Part shown: in pieces, positions 1 to 10,549 of the stretch | How the letters are laid out: each line of letters starts with the position of its first letter | How positions within the stretch are numbered: the stretch's first letter is position 1 | Source of the DNA: Rhizobium sp. R634 | Lineage (GTDB): Bacteria > Pseudomonadota > Alphaproteobacteria > Rhizobiales > Rhizobiaceae | Length of the DNA stretch: 64,000 bases | Assembly: GCF_002211305.1 (NCBI RefSeq) | Contig: NZ_LOKW01000001.1 | Coordinates: 682,001-746,000, forward strand | Direction of reading: 5' to 3' | Notes under the pieces: model-generated | Database searches by the model: none | What the model was told of the DNA's origin: nothing | Seen by the model: the letters and a program-made list of their open reading frames with translations, nothing else | Made by a program: the position numbers and the translations under genes

Positions 1-186
1 AACCCGCCGAAGCGCCCGGAGCTGAAGTTCCTGATCAAGAACTCGCCCTGCTATATCGGCCTCAACAAGAACGAGCCGGCGCTGCTCGAAAAGGTCAATA
101 CGATCATCGCCACGGCAAAGAAGGACGGCGCGCTCAACGCCATTTCGCAGAAGTGGCTGAAGACGGACCTGCCTGCCGATCTCTAA
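1..186 (+). CDS. Amino-acid ABC transporter substrate-binding protein, C-terminal end (partial)
   Basis: The reading frame is open from the first base and ends with TAA at 184-186, giving the last 61 residues of a protein that begins outside the window. The end includes the segment NAISQKWLKTDLP, which is typical of the last helix of family 3 periplasmic solute-binding proteins for polar amino acids. The two permease genes and the ATPase gene downstream on the same strand fit this role. The substrate cannot be judged from the fragment. Confidence 0.8.
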   Translation, partial: NPPKRPELKFLIKNSPCYIGLNKNEPALLEKVNTIIATAKKDGALNAISQKWLKTDLPADL

Positions 187-218
187 AGCCACTCGCCTCC
201 GGTCCGAACGGAGAAAGC

Positions 219-247
219 GCGTCATCCCGGTCCTGACGGGATGACGC
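219..247 (+). promoter_or_regulatory. Perfect 11-bp hairpin between binding-protein and permease genes
   Basis: GCGTCATCCCG at 219-229 and CGGGATGACGC at 237-247 are exact inverted repeats around a 7-base loop. There is no T run after it, so a full terminator is unlikely. Hairpins at this place in ABC operons usually protect the binding-protein mRNA end or cause partial termination, so that binding protein is made in excess over permeases. That role is inferred. Confidence 0.6.
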
Positions 248-278
248 CAACCGTCCCTCTGCAAAAGAGAGAACGTCC

Positions 279-950
279 TTGAGCTATCATTTCGAATTCA
301 GCTGGCTGCTCCAATATTACCCTCAGATCGTCAAGGGCATATTGATCACCCTGCAGCTCATCGCGATCGGCGGCGTGCTCGGCATTTCGCTCGGCATCGT
401 CTGCGCCTGGGTGCGCGCGCTCGGCCCCTTATGGCTGAAGCCTGTTGTCGCCACCTATGTCGAGCTCATCCGCAACACGCCGTTCCTGATCCAGCTCTTC
501 TTCATCTTCTTCGGCCTGCCCTCGCTCGGGCTGCAGCTCGGCGAGCTGACCGCGGCCAATATCGCCATGGTGATCAATCTCGGCGCCTATAGCTGCGAGA
601 TCATCCGCGCCGGAATCCAGGCGACGCCGAAGGGTCAATTCGAAGCCGGCGCCAGCCTGGCGATGAGCCCGTTCGAGACCTTCCGCCATGTGGTGCTGGT
701 GCCCTCGCTGCAGCGCATCTGGCCGGCGCTCTCCTCGCAGGTGGTCATCGTCATGCTCGGCTCCTCCGTCGTGTCGCAGATCGCCGCCGAGGACCTGACC
801 TTCGCCGCCAATTTCATCCAGTCGCGGACCTTCCGCGCCTTCGAAGCCTATATGGTCTCGACCGCAATCTATCTGGTGCTGGCAATCCTGCTCCGGCAGG
901 TGCTGGCGGTCATCGGCGGGATCATCTTTCCAAGAAGGCTTGCCCGATGA
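279..950 (+). CDS. Amino-acid ABC transporter permease (HisM/HisQ type)
   Basis: This 223-residue inner-membrane protein has several hydrophobic segments and the polar amino-acid permease signatures ELIRNTPFLIQLFF (about residues 63-76) and the EAA loop around EAGASLAMSPFETFRHVVLP-like residues 121-140. It would form half of the channel of a polar amino-acid importer. The start is TTG at 279, preceded by an AGAGAG ribosome site. The next permease gene overlaps its end by 4 bp (ATGA), so the two are probably translationally coupled. Substrate specificity is not visible. Confidence 0.88.
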   Translation: MSYHFEFSWLLQYYPQIVKGILITLQLIAIGGVLGISLGIVCAWVRALGPLWLKPVVATYVELIRNTPFLIQLFFIFFGLPSLGLQLGELTAANIAMVINLGAYSCEIIRAGIQATPKGQFEAGASLAMSPFETFRHVVLVPSLQRIWPALSSQVVIVMLGSSVVSQIAAEDLTFAANFIQSRTFRAFEAYMVSTAIYLVLAILLRQVLAVIGGIIFPRRLAR

Positions 951-1606
951 TCGAATTTTCCACCTGGGACATCCTGCGCAACCTGCTGCTGGCGACGCGC
1001 TGGACCATTCTTCTCTCGCTCGTCTCCTTCGCCGGCGGCGGCGCGGTCGGGCTTTGCCTGCTCTTCCTGCGCATCAGCAAGCGCAAGGGGCTGCGCGCGC
1101 TGGCGAAATATTACATCGAGCTGTTTCAGGGAACGCCGCTGCTGATGCAGCTGTTCATCGCCTTCTTCGGCCTCGGCCTGTTCGGCATCGACGTGCCGGC
1201 CTGGCTTGCGGCGGGCCTGGCGCTGATCCTCTGGACCGCCGCCTTTCTTGCCGAGATCTGGCGCGGCTGCGTCGAAGCCGTCGCCAAGGGCCAATGGGAG
1301 GCCTCCGCCAGCCTCGGCATGGGCTGGCTGCAGCAGCTGCGCTACGTCGTGCTGCCGCAGGCCATGCGGATCGCCGTTCCGCCGACGGTCGGCTTTTCCG
1401 TCCAGGTCATCAAGGGCACGGCGCTGACCTCGATCATCGGCTTCGTCGAACTCTCCAAGGCCGGAACGATCGTCACCAACGCCACCTTCCTGCCCTTCAC
1501 CGTCTACGGCCTCGTCGCGCTCATCTATTTCGCGCTTTGCTGGCCCTTGTCCAAGAGCAGCCAGATCCTCGAAAGGAAGCTCAATGTCGCTCATCGAAAT
1601 CACTGA
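947..1606 (+). CDS. Amino-acid ABC transporter permease, second subunit
   Basis: This 219-residue membrane protein belongs to the same family as the preceding gene. It has the signature YIELFQGTPLLMQLFIAFFG near residues 55-75 and an EAA loop around EASASLGMGWLQQLRYVVLP. It should pair with the upstream permease as a heterodimer. The ATG lies in the ATGA overlap with the upstream stop, and its own end overlaps the ATPase gene by 23 bp. A long ORF in another frame over the same DNA (940-1641) has arginine-rich composition and is a shadow. Confidence 0.88.
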   Translation: MIEFSTWDILRNLLLATRWTILLSLVSFAGGGAVGLCLLFLRISKRKGLRALAKYYIELFQGTPLLMQLFIAFFGLGLFGIDVPAWLAAGLALILWTAAFLAEIWRGCVEAVAKGQWEASASLGMGWLQQLRYVVLPQAMRIAVPPTVGFSVQVIKGTALTSIIGFVELSKAGTIVTNATFLPFTVYGLVALIYFALCWPLSKSSQILERKLNVAHRNH

Positions 1607-2309
1607 GATCCGCAAGAGCTACGGCGACAACGAGGTGCTGAAGGGCATCAACCTGAATGTCGAGCCCGGCGAGGTGATCGCCATCATCGGCAAGAGCGGA
1701 TCGGGAAAATCGACGCTGCTACGCTGCATCAACGGGCTGGAATCGATCACGCAAGGCTCGATCTCGGTGGCCGGTGCCCAGCTCATGGATGACGAGGTGC
1801 ATCTGAAGGCGCTGCGGCAGAAGGTCGGCATGATCTTCCAGCAGTTCAACCTCTTTCCGCACCTGACCGTCGGCGGCAATGTCATGCTGTCGCAGACCGT
1901 GGTGAAGAAGACGCCGAAGAGCGAGGCGGAAGCCATGGCCCGCCGGATGCTCGACCGCGTCGGCCTCGGCCACAAGTTCGATGCCTATCCGGACGAGCTT
2001 TCCGGCGGCCAGCAGCAGCGTGTCGCCATCGCCCGGGCGCTCGCCATGCAGCCGATCGCCCTGCTCTGCGACGAGATCACTTCCGCCCTCGACCCCGAAC
2101 TGGTCTCGGAAGTGCTTGCCGTCGTGCGCGAGCTCGCCGCCGAAGGCATGACGCTCCTGATGGTGACGCACGAAATGAAATTCGCCCGCGACGTCTGCTC
2201 GCGCGTCGTCTTCATGCATATGGGCAAGGTGCACGAGATCGGCCCGCCGGAGGAGGTTTTCGCCAATCCGCAAACGGCCGAGCTCAAGCAGTTCCTGGGT
2301 CTGCACTAA
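1584..2309 (+). CDS. Amino-acid ABC transporter ATP-binding protein
   Basis: The 241-residue ATPase has Walker A GKSGSGKST near residue 36, a Q loop in FQQFNLFPH, the signature [15 protein letters not shown] and a Walker B region. The Walker B reads LLCDEITSALD, where the family usually has [11 protein letters not shown]; the catalytic D-E pair is kept. The H loop is in MVTHEMKFA. It energises the importer encoded by the three genes before it and is the last gene of that operon. Its TAA overlaps the stop of a P450 remnant on the opposite strand. Confidence 0.92.
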   Translation: MSLIEITEIRKSYGDNEVLKGINLNVEPGEVIAIIGKSGSGKSTLLRCINGLESITQGSISVAGAQLMDDEVHLKALRQKVGMIFQQFNLFPHLTVGGNVMLSQTVVKKTPKSEAEAMARRMLDRVGLGHKFDAYPDELSGGQQQRVAIARALAMQPIALLCDEITSALDPELVSEVLAVVRELAAEGMTLLMVTHEMKFARDVCSRVVFMHMGKVHEIGPPEEVFANPQTAELKQFLGLH

Positions 2310-2880
2310 AGCTCAGCCGCGGCGGACCGTGCCCGCCGTGCCTGCAGGCGCAGCAGGATATCGAAGTGATTGAGCGTGCCGGGCAGTTCGCCGGCAGTCA
2401 GCGACGGCTGCAGCAGGCTGAGATCGGCTTTCGACAGCAGCGCGCCGATGGCGAGGCTTGCAATGGTCGGCACGCGATTGTGGGCCGGGCAGATGGCCAC
2501 ACCGGCGCTGAAAGGCACGAAGCCCATGGCGGGCAAGGCTTCGTTCGGTCCCCAGATGCTGGGTTCCACGCGGTTGGCAAAGGCGAGCTCCGGGTCGCGA
2601 TGGAAGAACGGAGTGAAGATGATGATGCCCGTGCCGCGTCTGAGGCGCCTGTCGCCGGCTTTCAGATCCTCCGTCAGTTCTCGCAGGATGGCGGGCGTGG
2701 TCGGCCAGAGGCGCAGGACTTCGAGAAGGCATGTGCGCGTGAAGGGACGGTCGAGCTCGGTGCCGGTCGCCTCTTCGACCGCCGTGCCCCAGAGGCTTGC
2801 ATGGCTGGAAAGAATGGCGAGCGTCCGAAAGGTGGCAATGCCGGCGGCATCGAGGAAAGCGGTAACCTCTTTTCGCTTCT
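2306..2880 (-). pseudogene. Cytochrome P450, C-terminal remnant
   Basis: One minus-strand frame runs from about 2880 down to a TAG at 2308-2306 without a plausible start. It reads as the last 190 or so residues of a P450: a part of the I helix (EVTAFLDAAG), the K-helix ExxR motif in EVLRLWPTTP, the FHRDPELAFANRVEPSIWGP region, and a haem-ligand loop FVPFSAGVAICPAHN. In that loop the conserved G and C are present while the usual basic residue is not. The first half of the protein (about 200 residues) is missing and an in-frame stop lies just upstream. It is therefore a decayed gene, not an active enzyme. Confidence 0.75.
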
Positions 2881-3000
2881 TTTAAAGCTTAGGAGCGCGC
2901 CCCGCCCTGATCTCTTTGACCAGCCAATCATCCGCAAGCGGACTGAATATCGAGGCATCAAGCTAGAAGTTCGACACTTCATGCAAGTGTCTCTGGCTGA

Positions 3001-3375
3001 CGCGATAACGCGAACTTAGAGATTGGTGCGAAACGACTGTGGTCTTGGATCAGGAACACACGCGACTATGAGTGGGATCGGCTCGCGGAGGACCTTGCCA
3101 AGGCAATAGGCGCCTGGATCGATGGCGATAAGGAAAAGCGCGAACTTGAGCTTTTTACTGTCCTCCTGGAAAGCAGCCCCGCCGAGGAGGGGCTGTGGAT
3201 GGCGACCAATCATTACATCACGATTGCCCGGAGGGTTCCCGACGACATTCTCATAGAAAATCTCTCGATCTCGCCAGCAAGACCGAGGTCGGCCCTCGCC
3301 GCCCCAACCGTTTCCGCGAAATCGTTAATCAAGCCGCTTCCAGTGCGAACACTGTCAGTGGAGCAAGTTGGCTGA
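3001..3375 (+). pseudogene. Unrecognised gene fragment without a start
   Basis: A 124-codon frame follows an in-frame TGA at 2998-3000 and ends with TGA at 3373-3375. The only in-frame ATG is deep inside, at 3199. The first 85 residues look like normal protein (segments WDRLAEDLAKAIGAWIDGD and EEGLWMATNHYITIA), with amphipathic helices and balanced composition. The last part becomes low-quality sequence. No family is recognised. It sits between the P450 remnant and the RHS toxin locus and is most likely the internal part of a gene cut by rearrangement. Confidence 0.35.
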
Positions 3376-3474
3376 ATCGGGATGCCTCCGAGTTCGCAAG
3401 TCCTGAGCAGCCAGGGAAATCCTTGCTGAAGCCATCCTAGACTAGATAGGTTTACTAGTGCCACCCTGGCGTAC

Positions 3475-4008
3475 TCAGGCCAGCAGTGAAAAAGCCTCCT
3501 CTTTGGTCGGGAGAACATCAAGCTTGCTTGTTAACGCGCGCACAACACCTCTTGAGAGTGCTCGAAAAACGGTGGCTGCAGAACCAATCTTTGAATGTAC
3601 CATTGTGTCGAACGATAGCACTCCCCTGCTGGGGATTGTTACGCCCAAATCCTTCACGCCGTTCAATATGGATTCAGAATACTCTGAAGAATATTCAACA
3701 AGTCCATCCGGAAGACGAGAACTCGGCCAGGCACAGCTCGTTGTCACATCTCGAGCGGGTACGCGAACTCTAAAAGGGGTTCCGATATCGGTGCTATCGA
3801 AACCTCCACCTAGTAACCCGTAGTGGAACATTCCTCCAAACGGACGGAATATCTCGATAGCAACTCGATGATGACGAACAACTGCGACGCCTCCGGACAA
3901 GTTACTAACCCGCCAGTCCCTGGAAGTCACGAAATCGAGCCCAGGAGGGGGTTCATCCAACCAAATCCTGATCCAAGATCCAGTGGGATTTTCGAAATCG
4001 ATTATCAT
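3475..4008 (-). CDS. Candidate immunity protein for the adjacent RHS toxin
   Basis: This 177-residue protein starts at an ATG in a 4-bp ATGA overlap with the stop of the giant RHS gene, so the two are translationally coupled. It has no signal peptide or membrane segment, so it should be cytoplasmic. It is not recognisable by motif. Position, size, coupling and AT-richer composition than the RHS core are what immunity genes of polymorphic toxins show. Segments such as [16 protein letters not shown] and a glycine-rich [18 protein letters not shown] suggest a mainly beta-strand fold. The immunity role is inferred from position only. Confidence 0.6.
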   Translation of the reverse strand: MIIDFENPTGSWIRIWLDEPPPGLDFVTSRDWRVSNLSGGVAVVRHHRVAIEIFRPFGGMFHYGLLGGGFDSTDIGTPFRVRVPARDVTTSCAWPSSRLPDGLVEYSSEYSESILNGVKDLGVTIPSRGVLSFDTMVHSKIGSAATVFRALSRGVVRALTSKLDVLPTKEEAFSLLA

Positions 4009-7000
4009 TCAGAAATTCCCCAAAAATTTCGCCAATTGGAGTTGAAGTGCTCGGGAAAGGCTCGAATCACTTCTGGATGATAGACTGCAAAGTTCTCGAC
4101 ACTATATTTGTCAAGGGCTGCCCGATGGGCCGCGTCATAACTCATACCCCGTCCCATTTTGGTGGCTTCGGCTGCTTCATGGGTATAAAATACCGCGTCA
4201 GCACCGGCAATTTTTCGTCCTTCTGCGTATGCGGATTCTAGACGTTCGATCATGGCGGAATTCGGTGCAAACTCCTCAAATCGAGAGAGATGAGATTTAA
4301 CCAATTCTAGGCCCCGCGATGTTACAGTAACAGCCTTGCCGGCAATCTTTCCTCCGACATCGACCGCCACTTTTCCAGCGATCTTGCCTTCTGGTCCGCC
4401 AACAAGTGAAGCTGCTGTGAGAACACCGACGCCGACCCGCCAGGCACTCCTATTGCGTATACCATCATAGATATCCGGTAGACCTGTTTGATCTGCAGCT
4501 GTCTTCGCGACTATCATCGCTGCGGCATTCACGTCCTTTCCGGCCCGGCTAGACAGCACTTGATCACTTTGCCGACTGTGAGGACTTTGACCATAAAGGC
4601 TGCCGATGAAATCGCTAAAGAAGCCATTTCCGCTAAGCTGACCCCAACCGTTTGACGCGTGTCCATTCGGGTCGCTCTTATTGATCGGATCATTTCCAGC
4701 ATAGGCATACCGGTTGGTGCCGACGCCTTCCTTGGTCGGATCCCAGTCATCCGGCGAGATGAACCGCCCGAATGCCGGATCGTAGTATCTGGCATTGAGA
4801 TACATCAGCCCGGTCTCGGCATCGAAGCGCTCGCCGATATAGCTCTTCTTCGTCTGGAAACTGCTGTTGGTGGCTTCGCCATAGGCGGCATAGCCGGTCT
4901 GCTCGACACGGTAGCCACTTTCGTTCGTCACCTGCCGCACCGAGGCCAGATGATCGCGGTGCAGGAAGAACTTGTCCTGTGTGGTGCTGCCTGATGTGAC
5001 GACGATCTTGGCGTCGGGATGCGGATAGAGCGTGTAGATATCCGTGCCCGGCGTCGTCCGGTCGATCTCGACATTGGCGTCGGGATAGAGAATGGTGCCG
5101 AAGGCCCAGCTCTTCTTCACCCGGGCTCCGTCCGGACCGTAAGACAGCGTCACCGTGGCGCCGTTCTGGCTCACCGTCGACAGCCGGTTGGCGCCGTCCC
5201 AGGTCAGCGTGCGCGTCCCGTCCGAGACCATGTTGCCATTGGCGTCGTAGCCGATCGCCTTGGCGCCGATCTGCGTTGCCGCATGCGGGCGGATCGCTGA
5301 TGCCGTCGTCGGATAGGTATAGGCGCCGATCCGGCTGCGCGAGAGAAGGTTGTGATTGGTGTCGTAGCTGTAGGTCTCGTCGAGGCTGTTGTCGCCACCG
5401 TTGTCGGCGCCGGTCAGACGAGAGAGATCATCATAAGTGTAAGTCCAGTTGTCGTTGGCCGTCAGCCCGGTGATCGTCTTGATCCGCCCGAGCCGGTCGC
5501 GGCTGTACTGATTGTCCATCAGCACTGTTGTGCCCTTCGCCGTCGTCACCCGGTCCAGCCAGCGCCGCGTCGGCGAATAGCTGAAGCTCGTCGTCACGCC
5601 ATTGATGTAATTGATCGACGTCGTCTGGCCGTCGGCCTCGTAGCTCGTTGAGTCGATCAGCCCGGGGATCCTGGAGAGCAGGTCGGCGTCATTGTAGAGC
5701 CAGGGCAAGGTCCGCTTGCCAACGACGACGTTGGCAGGCTGATAACCGATCGCCGTGGTCTTGCCGGTCGGCCCATGCTCGACCGTGGTCGAATTCGCCA
5801 CCCCGTCGATGACCGCCCGGGTGATGACCTTGTCGCCGGCGCCGTTATAGAAGCGGGTGTAGGTCACCGTCGCATTGGCATTCTCCGCCTTGGTCAGCAT
5901 GCCGGCATTGTGCGACGAACCGGTAGCGGCTGGCTCGTCATAGGTATTTTGGGCGAGCAGCGTCGGCGCCGTCGCACCCGGCTCCGTCACCTCCTTGCGG
6001 AGCATCCGGCCCATCTGGTCATAGGCCATTGCCGTCACCGCGCCGCGGGCATCCGTCTGGCGGATCAGCCGGCTGGCATCGTCATAGTCATACGACCAGT
6101 TGCCGAGATCCGGATCGCTCGCCGTCAACCGGTTGCCGAGCAGGTCGTAGCTGTAGGTCCATTGCGCCCCCTTGGGATCGCGCACACCCAGCAGACGGCC
6201 GAGCGGGTCGTAGCTGCGGTTCTCCGTCACCCAATCCGAGCCGAGTTGCGACTGCAGGGCGATGACATTGCCGTCGGCGTCGGCATAGCTGCGGTGCGGA
6301 TGATTTTCCTCGTCGGTCATCACAGTCAGCGACACCGGCAGCCTGGTGACATCGGCAACAAGTGCCGACTGCGCCGCATACTGATAGAGCTTCTGGCTGC
6401 TGTCCGGATTGACCGTCTTCACCACCCGGTCCTGCCAGTCATAGCTGTTGGTCGTCCATTGTACCGTCTCGGGCTCGTTCTCGGCGGCCTTGAATCGGAC
6501 AAGCGACGTCTTCTGCACGTTTCCACGGGCATCATAAACCGTGTCGGTGATCCGTGCCGGCCCTGTTGCGGAGGCACCGGGCGTCTCCACCCGCCAGGGC
6601 CGCCCGAGCCCGTCATAATAGGTGCGGCTGAACACCTCGCCCGAGCCGTTGGTCCGCGGCGAAGCGGTCACCACCGCCTGCGTCGTCGGGCTGCCCTCGT
6701 TCTCGAAACGGGTGTTGAGGTAATTGCCCGATCCCGCATTCAGATAGCCATAGGGCCGGCAATAGGCGTCATAGGTGAAGGTCTCGACGATGCCGTTCCA
6801 GTCGGTCTTGGTGGCCGGAAGACCGCAGACCAGATCGTAGGTGGTCGTGCTGACGAAGCGGCTGTCGCCCGTCAAGGCGCCATTGGCGAAGTAGCGCGGG
6901 CTGCGTTCCGCCACCGGATAGAGATGATAGCTGGCGTCGTAGTCCCATTCGCTGCGGTTGCCGAGCGCATCGGTCTCGGAGATCCGGTTGCCGTAGGTGT

Positions 7001-10000
7001 CGTAGCCGTAGCTGGTCGATGACACCCGCGGCGTGCTGCCGACGCTCATAGAGACGAGCTTCTGCGTCAGATTGCCCTTGACCGGCGGTGTCGCCATCGC
7101 CGTGGCGCCGTCATAGAGGTATTCCTCATAAGCACCGATCGGTGACGCGGCATCCAGACCGAAGCGCACGCCCTTCGCCGTCGGCAGCGAGACGATGTAA
7201 GCGGATGTGTTCGGCGCATAGGTGAACGTCGTCCACTTCTCGTCGCCCAAGGTATTGACATTCTCGGTGCCCGCGGCATCCACCGTGCGCCCGCGATCCT
7301 TGATCTCGGTCACATTGCCATAGGCATCGAAACTGCGCTCCGTCCGCAGGTAGGCAGTCGTGCCGCCTTCCGTCAGCTGCGTCACCGTCGCCTTGTTGCG
7401 CGCCATATAGGGCTTCGAACTTGTCACCGTATATTCTTGAGCGATCCGTTTGGAGGCCGTATTCGCGCTGTTGCGGATCACCGTGTTGTCTGGCAACCCG
7501 TAGCTTGCCAGTTCCTGACGGTAGGTCGTCACCACGATCGGAGCGGCGGTATCTCCAGCTAGGATTGGTTTGGTTTCCGTGACGGTGCGATAACCAAGGA
7601 ATTTGCGAGCCGGCGGATTGTAGAGGCCCCCGGAATAAGAATAGCTGGTGGCGGCAGAGTTTCCACGCCCATCATTGACGGTCAGCTTCGTCACCGGATG
7701 CATGACCATCGGCATGAACACGTTGGAAAAGCTCGTCGATGGGGCATAATCAGCCGCGATCGTCCCGCCGGTTTCCAAGGTGATCTTCCGCAATAGATTG
7801 GGATTGCCCGAACCGGCATTCGAAATCACAGTGTCCGTTTGGGATGCGAGGAGGTCGGGAAGACCATCGCCGTTGAAATCGCCCGACAGGCCGGAGCCAC
7901 GTTGCACAAACGGTGATACGATCAGCCTGTTACCGGAGCTTCCGAACCAGAGGCCATAGGCCCTCACGTCCTTGAAGGGATCGGTATCCTTGCGATCCTT
8001 GGCAGCGACGACATCCACCCTGCCGTCATTGTCCATGTCGCGCAAGATCGGCGTGCCCTCAAGGGCTAGGCCGCTTGCGACCTGGATGAAGCTGGTGCCG
8101 GTCCCAAGCCAGACTGCAGCCACATAGGCCGTTCCGGACGGCGTCGCCTTGACGACATCCGTGGTCCCATCGCCATTCACATCCGCAACAGCGCAATAGG
8201 CCGACGCGGAACTGCAATCGATCGCCATGTCCTGCGAAGAAAACGAGCCGCCAGCAAATTTGTACGCGCTGAGATTCTGGCCTCTGATGTAACCCTGGCG
8301 GCCGGAGCCTGAAAAGTCCGCGACTCCCCGGATGTCGTTGCCGACATTGAAGAGCTGATCGAACCCATCGCCATCCGGGTCAACCGCAACGTTCTTGATC
8401 GAATTGGTGCTGTCGTAATTCGTCGGAATGGCGTTACAGATAGTAGTATTGGCGTCCGGGCAGACCGAAGCCGACACATTCAGCGAGGAGTCAGTTGTTA
8501 TGAGCCCGTTTATACGTGTCTTGCCGACATTGCCGTTGCTGCTGGTGCTGGTAACATTGAAACTGAACGCAGCATCCTTCGTAAGCTTGCCCGACAGAAA
8601 ACGCCCCGGGTAATAATTTGGAAACGGCAAATTGTCATACGTCATATTTGTCCGTGGCACCATTATCGAAGACGTGCCCGCAACAGCGCCGCTTCCTACA
8701 CTGAATTTCGTCACCGTGAATTTGATCGGGTCGGGCTTGTATGTGCGCAAGTTTGAATCGTAGGAATAGGTCAGCAGCGACCCATAAAACTCGTCCCTGC
8801 CATCGAAGTTGAGATCGCCGATTTGTCGGGAGAGGAAATAGGAACGCTGCTTTGCAGGATCTCCGGACGTCGGCGCCGGGAACTGGTTGCTCAGCTTTGT
8901 ATAGCTGTAGTTGATGTTGTCGTAGACCATCGACCGTACGGCCTTGTGGGTCCCGCCGGTGATGTTGTCATTGGCATCAACCACCGCATCACGGCCATAG
9001 CGATCGACCCGGACCAGGCGAGATGCGTTGGAGAACGGCGCCTGGTCGTAGGACAGGACGTAGCCGCCGCTGATGCCGGCCTCGGTAGCGACGCTATAAG
9101 AGACCGATTTGAGCCGGAAGCGGTTCCATGTAATGCCAGAGCCGTTTGCCATCGGCTGATAATCGGGCCTCGCTTCGTAGCCGAAAGCAACATAGGAGTG
9201 GCTGTCGTATTCGATCCGCTTGGGATGACACACCGGGAGATCAGGGCAGGTATATAGGAAAGTCACCCGGTTGCCGTTCGGGTCCACTACCGAGGTCGGC
9301 AGATAGCGTGCGATCCGAGTTGGATAAGCGCCGGGCGTGCCGGCAATTTCCGCCACAGATTGGAACGTGGTCACGACCCCTTTACTGTCGGTGACCGTCC
9401 ATCTGTTTGCGGTCGAGTCAAAAACGATCCGCTGCGGCGACTCGTGCTCGGTCGTGTGCGTCGAGCCGGGCTGGCAGCTGGAGGCAGCCGAACAGGCCAC
9501 CAGAGCTTCGCCGTTCAGCGCATAACTCTCAGTGGAACTCCACGCCGGCACGCCTCCGCCAGGGCTCTCCCGTTCGATGACGTCGAGACCGTCGAGACCC
9601 CAGCCATATCCCAGCCAGCCCTGGTACAGGCCGCCGAGGCGAGACTTGCGGGCGGAATCATAATGAAGTGCCAACTTGGGCGCGATGTCGCGATAGTCCG
9701 GCGTGCCCAGCTCGATGAGGTGCGTCAGAGACCCATTGCTGGAAATTTGCGGCACCGATGCTTTCTCAGGCGCATTGACCGCGGCCGAATCCGGCACGAC
9801 GGCGGTGGCCGCCGCTGCAAGTGTGGTGGCGCTCTTCGCGGTCGATGCAGCGTCTTTGTCCGCGGACGTTGCCGTATCCGCCTCGACGCCATCGACTGGC
9901 GCACCGCTTTCGCCGGTATCGCCGTCAACCCCATCGGCCAGCGCCTTGCCGCCGTTGCCGAGCGAGGTTCGATCAACCGCTTTGTCGGGACTGGAAGAAC

Positions 10001-10217
10001 TGACCGCCGGCTCGGATGACGAACCGGAAGTGGATGGGTTGGATGAAGACCCGCTTCCAAGTCCGGAGCTGCCTTTGCCGAAACCGCTCCCGGCAGCATT
10101 GCCGCTCTCTGCCGCCAGGGCGAGGCCGGCAAATGGACCCACTGTCTCCGCAACAATAAAAAGGCCAAGCGATACCAGCGCGGTCAAAGCCGCGCCACGA
10201 ATAGTCAAATTGCGCAT
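4005..10217 (-). CDS. Giant SpvB/FG-GAP/YD-repeat RHS polymorphic toxin 1
   Basis: The 2070-residue protein begins with a Sec signal peptide (residues 1 to about 36, ending LALAAES), then a Gly/Ser/Ala-rich stretch to about 155. An SpvB-type domain follows (about 158-260, with [16 protein letters not shown]). FG-GAP-like repeats come next ([33 protein letters not shown], about 600-860), then many YD repeats, and the RHS core ending [20 protein letters not shown] and [11 protein letters not shown] near 1853. The last 217 residues (1854-2070) are a unique tip with no recognised toxin motif; they contain [12 protein letters not shown] and conserved-looking His and Trp near the end. The shell probably forms a secreted barrel that carries the tip. 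The start is fixed by a GAGGGG ribosome site. The immunity gene overlaps the stop by 4 bp. Confidence 0.9.
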   Translation of the reverse strand: MRNLTIRGAALTALVSLGLFIVAETVGPFAGLALAAESGNAAGSGFGKGSSGLGSGSSSNPSTSGSSSEPAVSSSSPDKAVDRTSLGNGGKALADGVDGDTGESGAPVDGVEADTATSADKDAASTAKSATTLAAAATAVVPDSAAVNAPEKASVPQISSNGSLTHLIELGTPDYRDIAPKLALHYDSARKSRLGGLYQGWLGYGWGLDGLDVIERESPGGGVPAWSSTESYALNGEALVACSAASSCQPGSTHTTEHESPQRIVFDSTANRWTVTDSKGVVTTFQSVAEIAGTPGAYPTRIARYLPTSVVDPNGNRVTFLYTCPDLPVCHPKRIEYDSHSYVAFGYEARPDYQPMANGSGITWNRFRLKSVSYSVATEAGISGGYVLSYDQAPFSNASRLVRVDRYGRDAVVDANDNITGGTHKAVRSMVYDNINYSYTKLSNQFPAPTSGDPAKQRSYFLSRQIGDLNFDGRDEFYGSLLTYSYDSNLRTYKPDPIKFTVTKFSVGSGAVAGTSSIMVPRTNMTYDNLPFPNYYPGRFLSGKLTKDAAFSFNVTSTSSNGNVGKTRINGLITTDSSLNVSASVCPDANTTICNAIPTNYDSTNSIKNVAVDPDGDGFDQLFNVGNDIRGVADFSGSGRQGYIRGQNLSAYKFAGGSFSSQDMAIDCSSASAYCAVADVNGDGTTDVVKATPSGTAYVAAVWLGTGTSFIQVASGLALEGTPILRDMDNDGRVDVVAAKDRKDTDPFKDVRAYGLWFGSSGNRLIVSPFVQRGSGLSGDFNGDGLPDLLASQTDTVISNAGSGNPNLLRKITLETGGTIAADYAPSTSFSNVFMPMVMHPVTKLTVNDGRGNSAATSYSYSGGLYNPPARKFLGYRTVTETKPILAGDTAAPIVVTTYRQELASYGLPDNTVIRNSANTASKRIAQEYTVTSSKPYMARNKATVTQLTEGGTTAYLRTERSFDAYGNVTEIKDRGRTVDAAGTENVNTLGDEKWTTFTYAPNTSAYIVSLPTAKGVRFGLDAASPIGAYEEYLYDGATAMATPPVKGNLTQKLVSMSVGSTPRVSSTSYGYDTYGNRISETDALGNRSEWDYDASYHLYPVAERSPRYFANGALTGDSRFVSTTTYDLVCGLPATKTDWNGIVETFTYDAYCRPYGYLNAGSGNYLNTRFENEGSPTTQAVVTASPRTNGSGEVFSRTYYDGLGRPWRVETPGASATGPARITDTVYDARGNVQKTSLVRFKAAENEPETVQWTTNSYDWQDRVVKTVNPDSSQKLYQYAAQSALVADVTRLPVSLTVMTDEENHPHRSYADADGNVIALQSQLGSDWVTENRSYDPLGRLLGVRDPKGAQWTYSYDLLGNRLTASDPDLGNWSYDYDDASRLIRQTDARGAVTAMAYDQMGRMLRKEVTEPGATAPTLLAQNTYDEPAATGSSHNAGMLTKAENANATVTYTRFYNGAGDKVITRAVIDGVANSTTVEHGPTGKTTAIGYQPANVVVGKRTLPWLYNDADLLSRIPGLIDSTSYEADGQTTSINYINGVTTSFSYSPTRRWLDRVTTAKGTTVLMDNQYSRDRLGRIKTITGLTANDNWTYTYDDLSRLTGADNGGDNSLDETYSYDTNHNLLSRSRIGAYTYPTTASAIRPHAATQIGAKAIGYDANGNMVSDGTRTLTWDGANRLSTVSQNGATVTLSYGPDGARVKKSWAFGTILYPDANVEIDRTTPGTDIYTLYPHPDAKIVVTSGSTTQDKFFLHRDHLASVRQVTNESGYRVEQTGYAAYGEATNSSFQTKKSYIGERFDAETGLMYLNARYYDPAFGRFISPDDWDPTKEGVGTNRYAYAGNDPINKSDPNGHASNGWGQLSGNGFFSDFIGSLYGQSPHSRQSDQVLSSRAGKDVNAAAMIVAKTAADQTGLPDIYDGIRNRSAWRVGVGVLTAASLVGGPEGKIAGKVAVDVGGKIAGKAVTVTSRGLELVKSHLSRFEEFAPNSAMIERLESAYAEGRKIAGADAVFYTHEAAEATKMGRGMSYDAAHRAALDKYSVENFAVYHPEVIRAFPEHFNSNWRNFWGISE
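6101..7378. repeat. Long block apparently identical to 32535-33812 (RHS1 copy)
   Basis: About 1.28 kb of the YD-repeat region of RHS1 matches the RHS3 gene at a constant offset of 26434 bases, with no difference found by eye. Outside the block the copies differ at once: upstream at 6099-6100 and downstream from 7379. Lack of even silent changes points to recent gene conversion or duplication. The exact edges need alignment. Confidence 0.75.
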
Positions 10218-10261
10218 GAACCCCTCAAGCGAATTAAGACGTGATGAAAAAATTTTTGCAG

Positions 10262-10290
10262 TCTTAAGCTGACTATAACGTCCGATGCAA
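10262..10290 (-). promoter_or_regulatory. Promoter of RHS toxin 1
   Basis: On the minus strand, TTGCAT (10290-10285) and TTAAGA (10267-10262) are separated by exactly 17 bases, as in a housekeeping sigma promoter. The same layout precedes the other two RHS genes: a TTGCA -35, 17-bp spacer and a TTWARR-like -10. The expected RNA start is near 10255, leaving a leader of about 38 bases that contains the shared element CACGTCTT and a GAGGGG ribosome site. Confidence 0.6.
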
Positions 10291-10549
10291 GTGCAGTTTT
10301 ACGTTGAAAATTAAACTATCAGGTAAAGTGCCGTTCAAGCACGTTTGAGCTCCACGTCGCCCGGTGCCCCGCTTCTATCGGGAGAATACCTCGTGCTTAA
10401 AACTCACCGATTTGTCTAGTTTCCCCAGCCGGATCAATTCGAAAAGAAAGTCTGTGGACAGTGCTTTCGACACCCGTTCAATGCTGCCGGAGACGTTAGG
10501 AGGTATTATGATTGCAGCACGATTCGCTGGCCCGAAGCTAAAATAGACG
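10291..10549. other. Intergenic region between RHS1 and gspL
   Basis: With the RHS1 promoter this forms a 332-base gap between two divergent genes. It must hold the promoter of the gspL-to-gspJ operon, but no clear -35/-10 pair stands out. A 60-codon frame at 10364-10546 has no good ribosome site and unremarkable composition, so it is not called a gene. Confidence 0.5.

Noticed and set aside
869..1615. 248-codon minus frame opposite the permease gene
   Set aside because: Shadow of the second permease gene, which has clear family motifs.
5775..7022. 415-residue plus-strand frame inside RHS1 (also 32209-33456, 23697-24950)
   Set aside because: Antisense shadow of the YD-repeat coding sequence; composition rich in Arg, Gly and His, no ribosome site, and the repeat protein on the minus strand is clearly real.
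4730..7380. Repeated short motifs resembling a CRISPR or tandem array
   Set aside because: They are coding YD repeats of about 20 residues, not identical direct repeats with unique spacers.
10364..10546. 60-codon frame between RHS1 and gspL
   Set aside because: No ribosome site, no recognisable sequence, and it occupies the expected promoter region.
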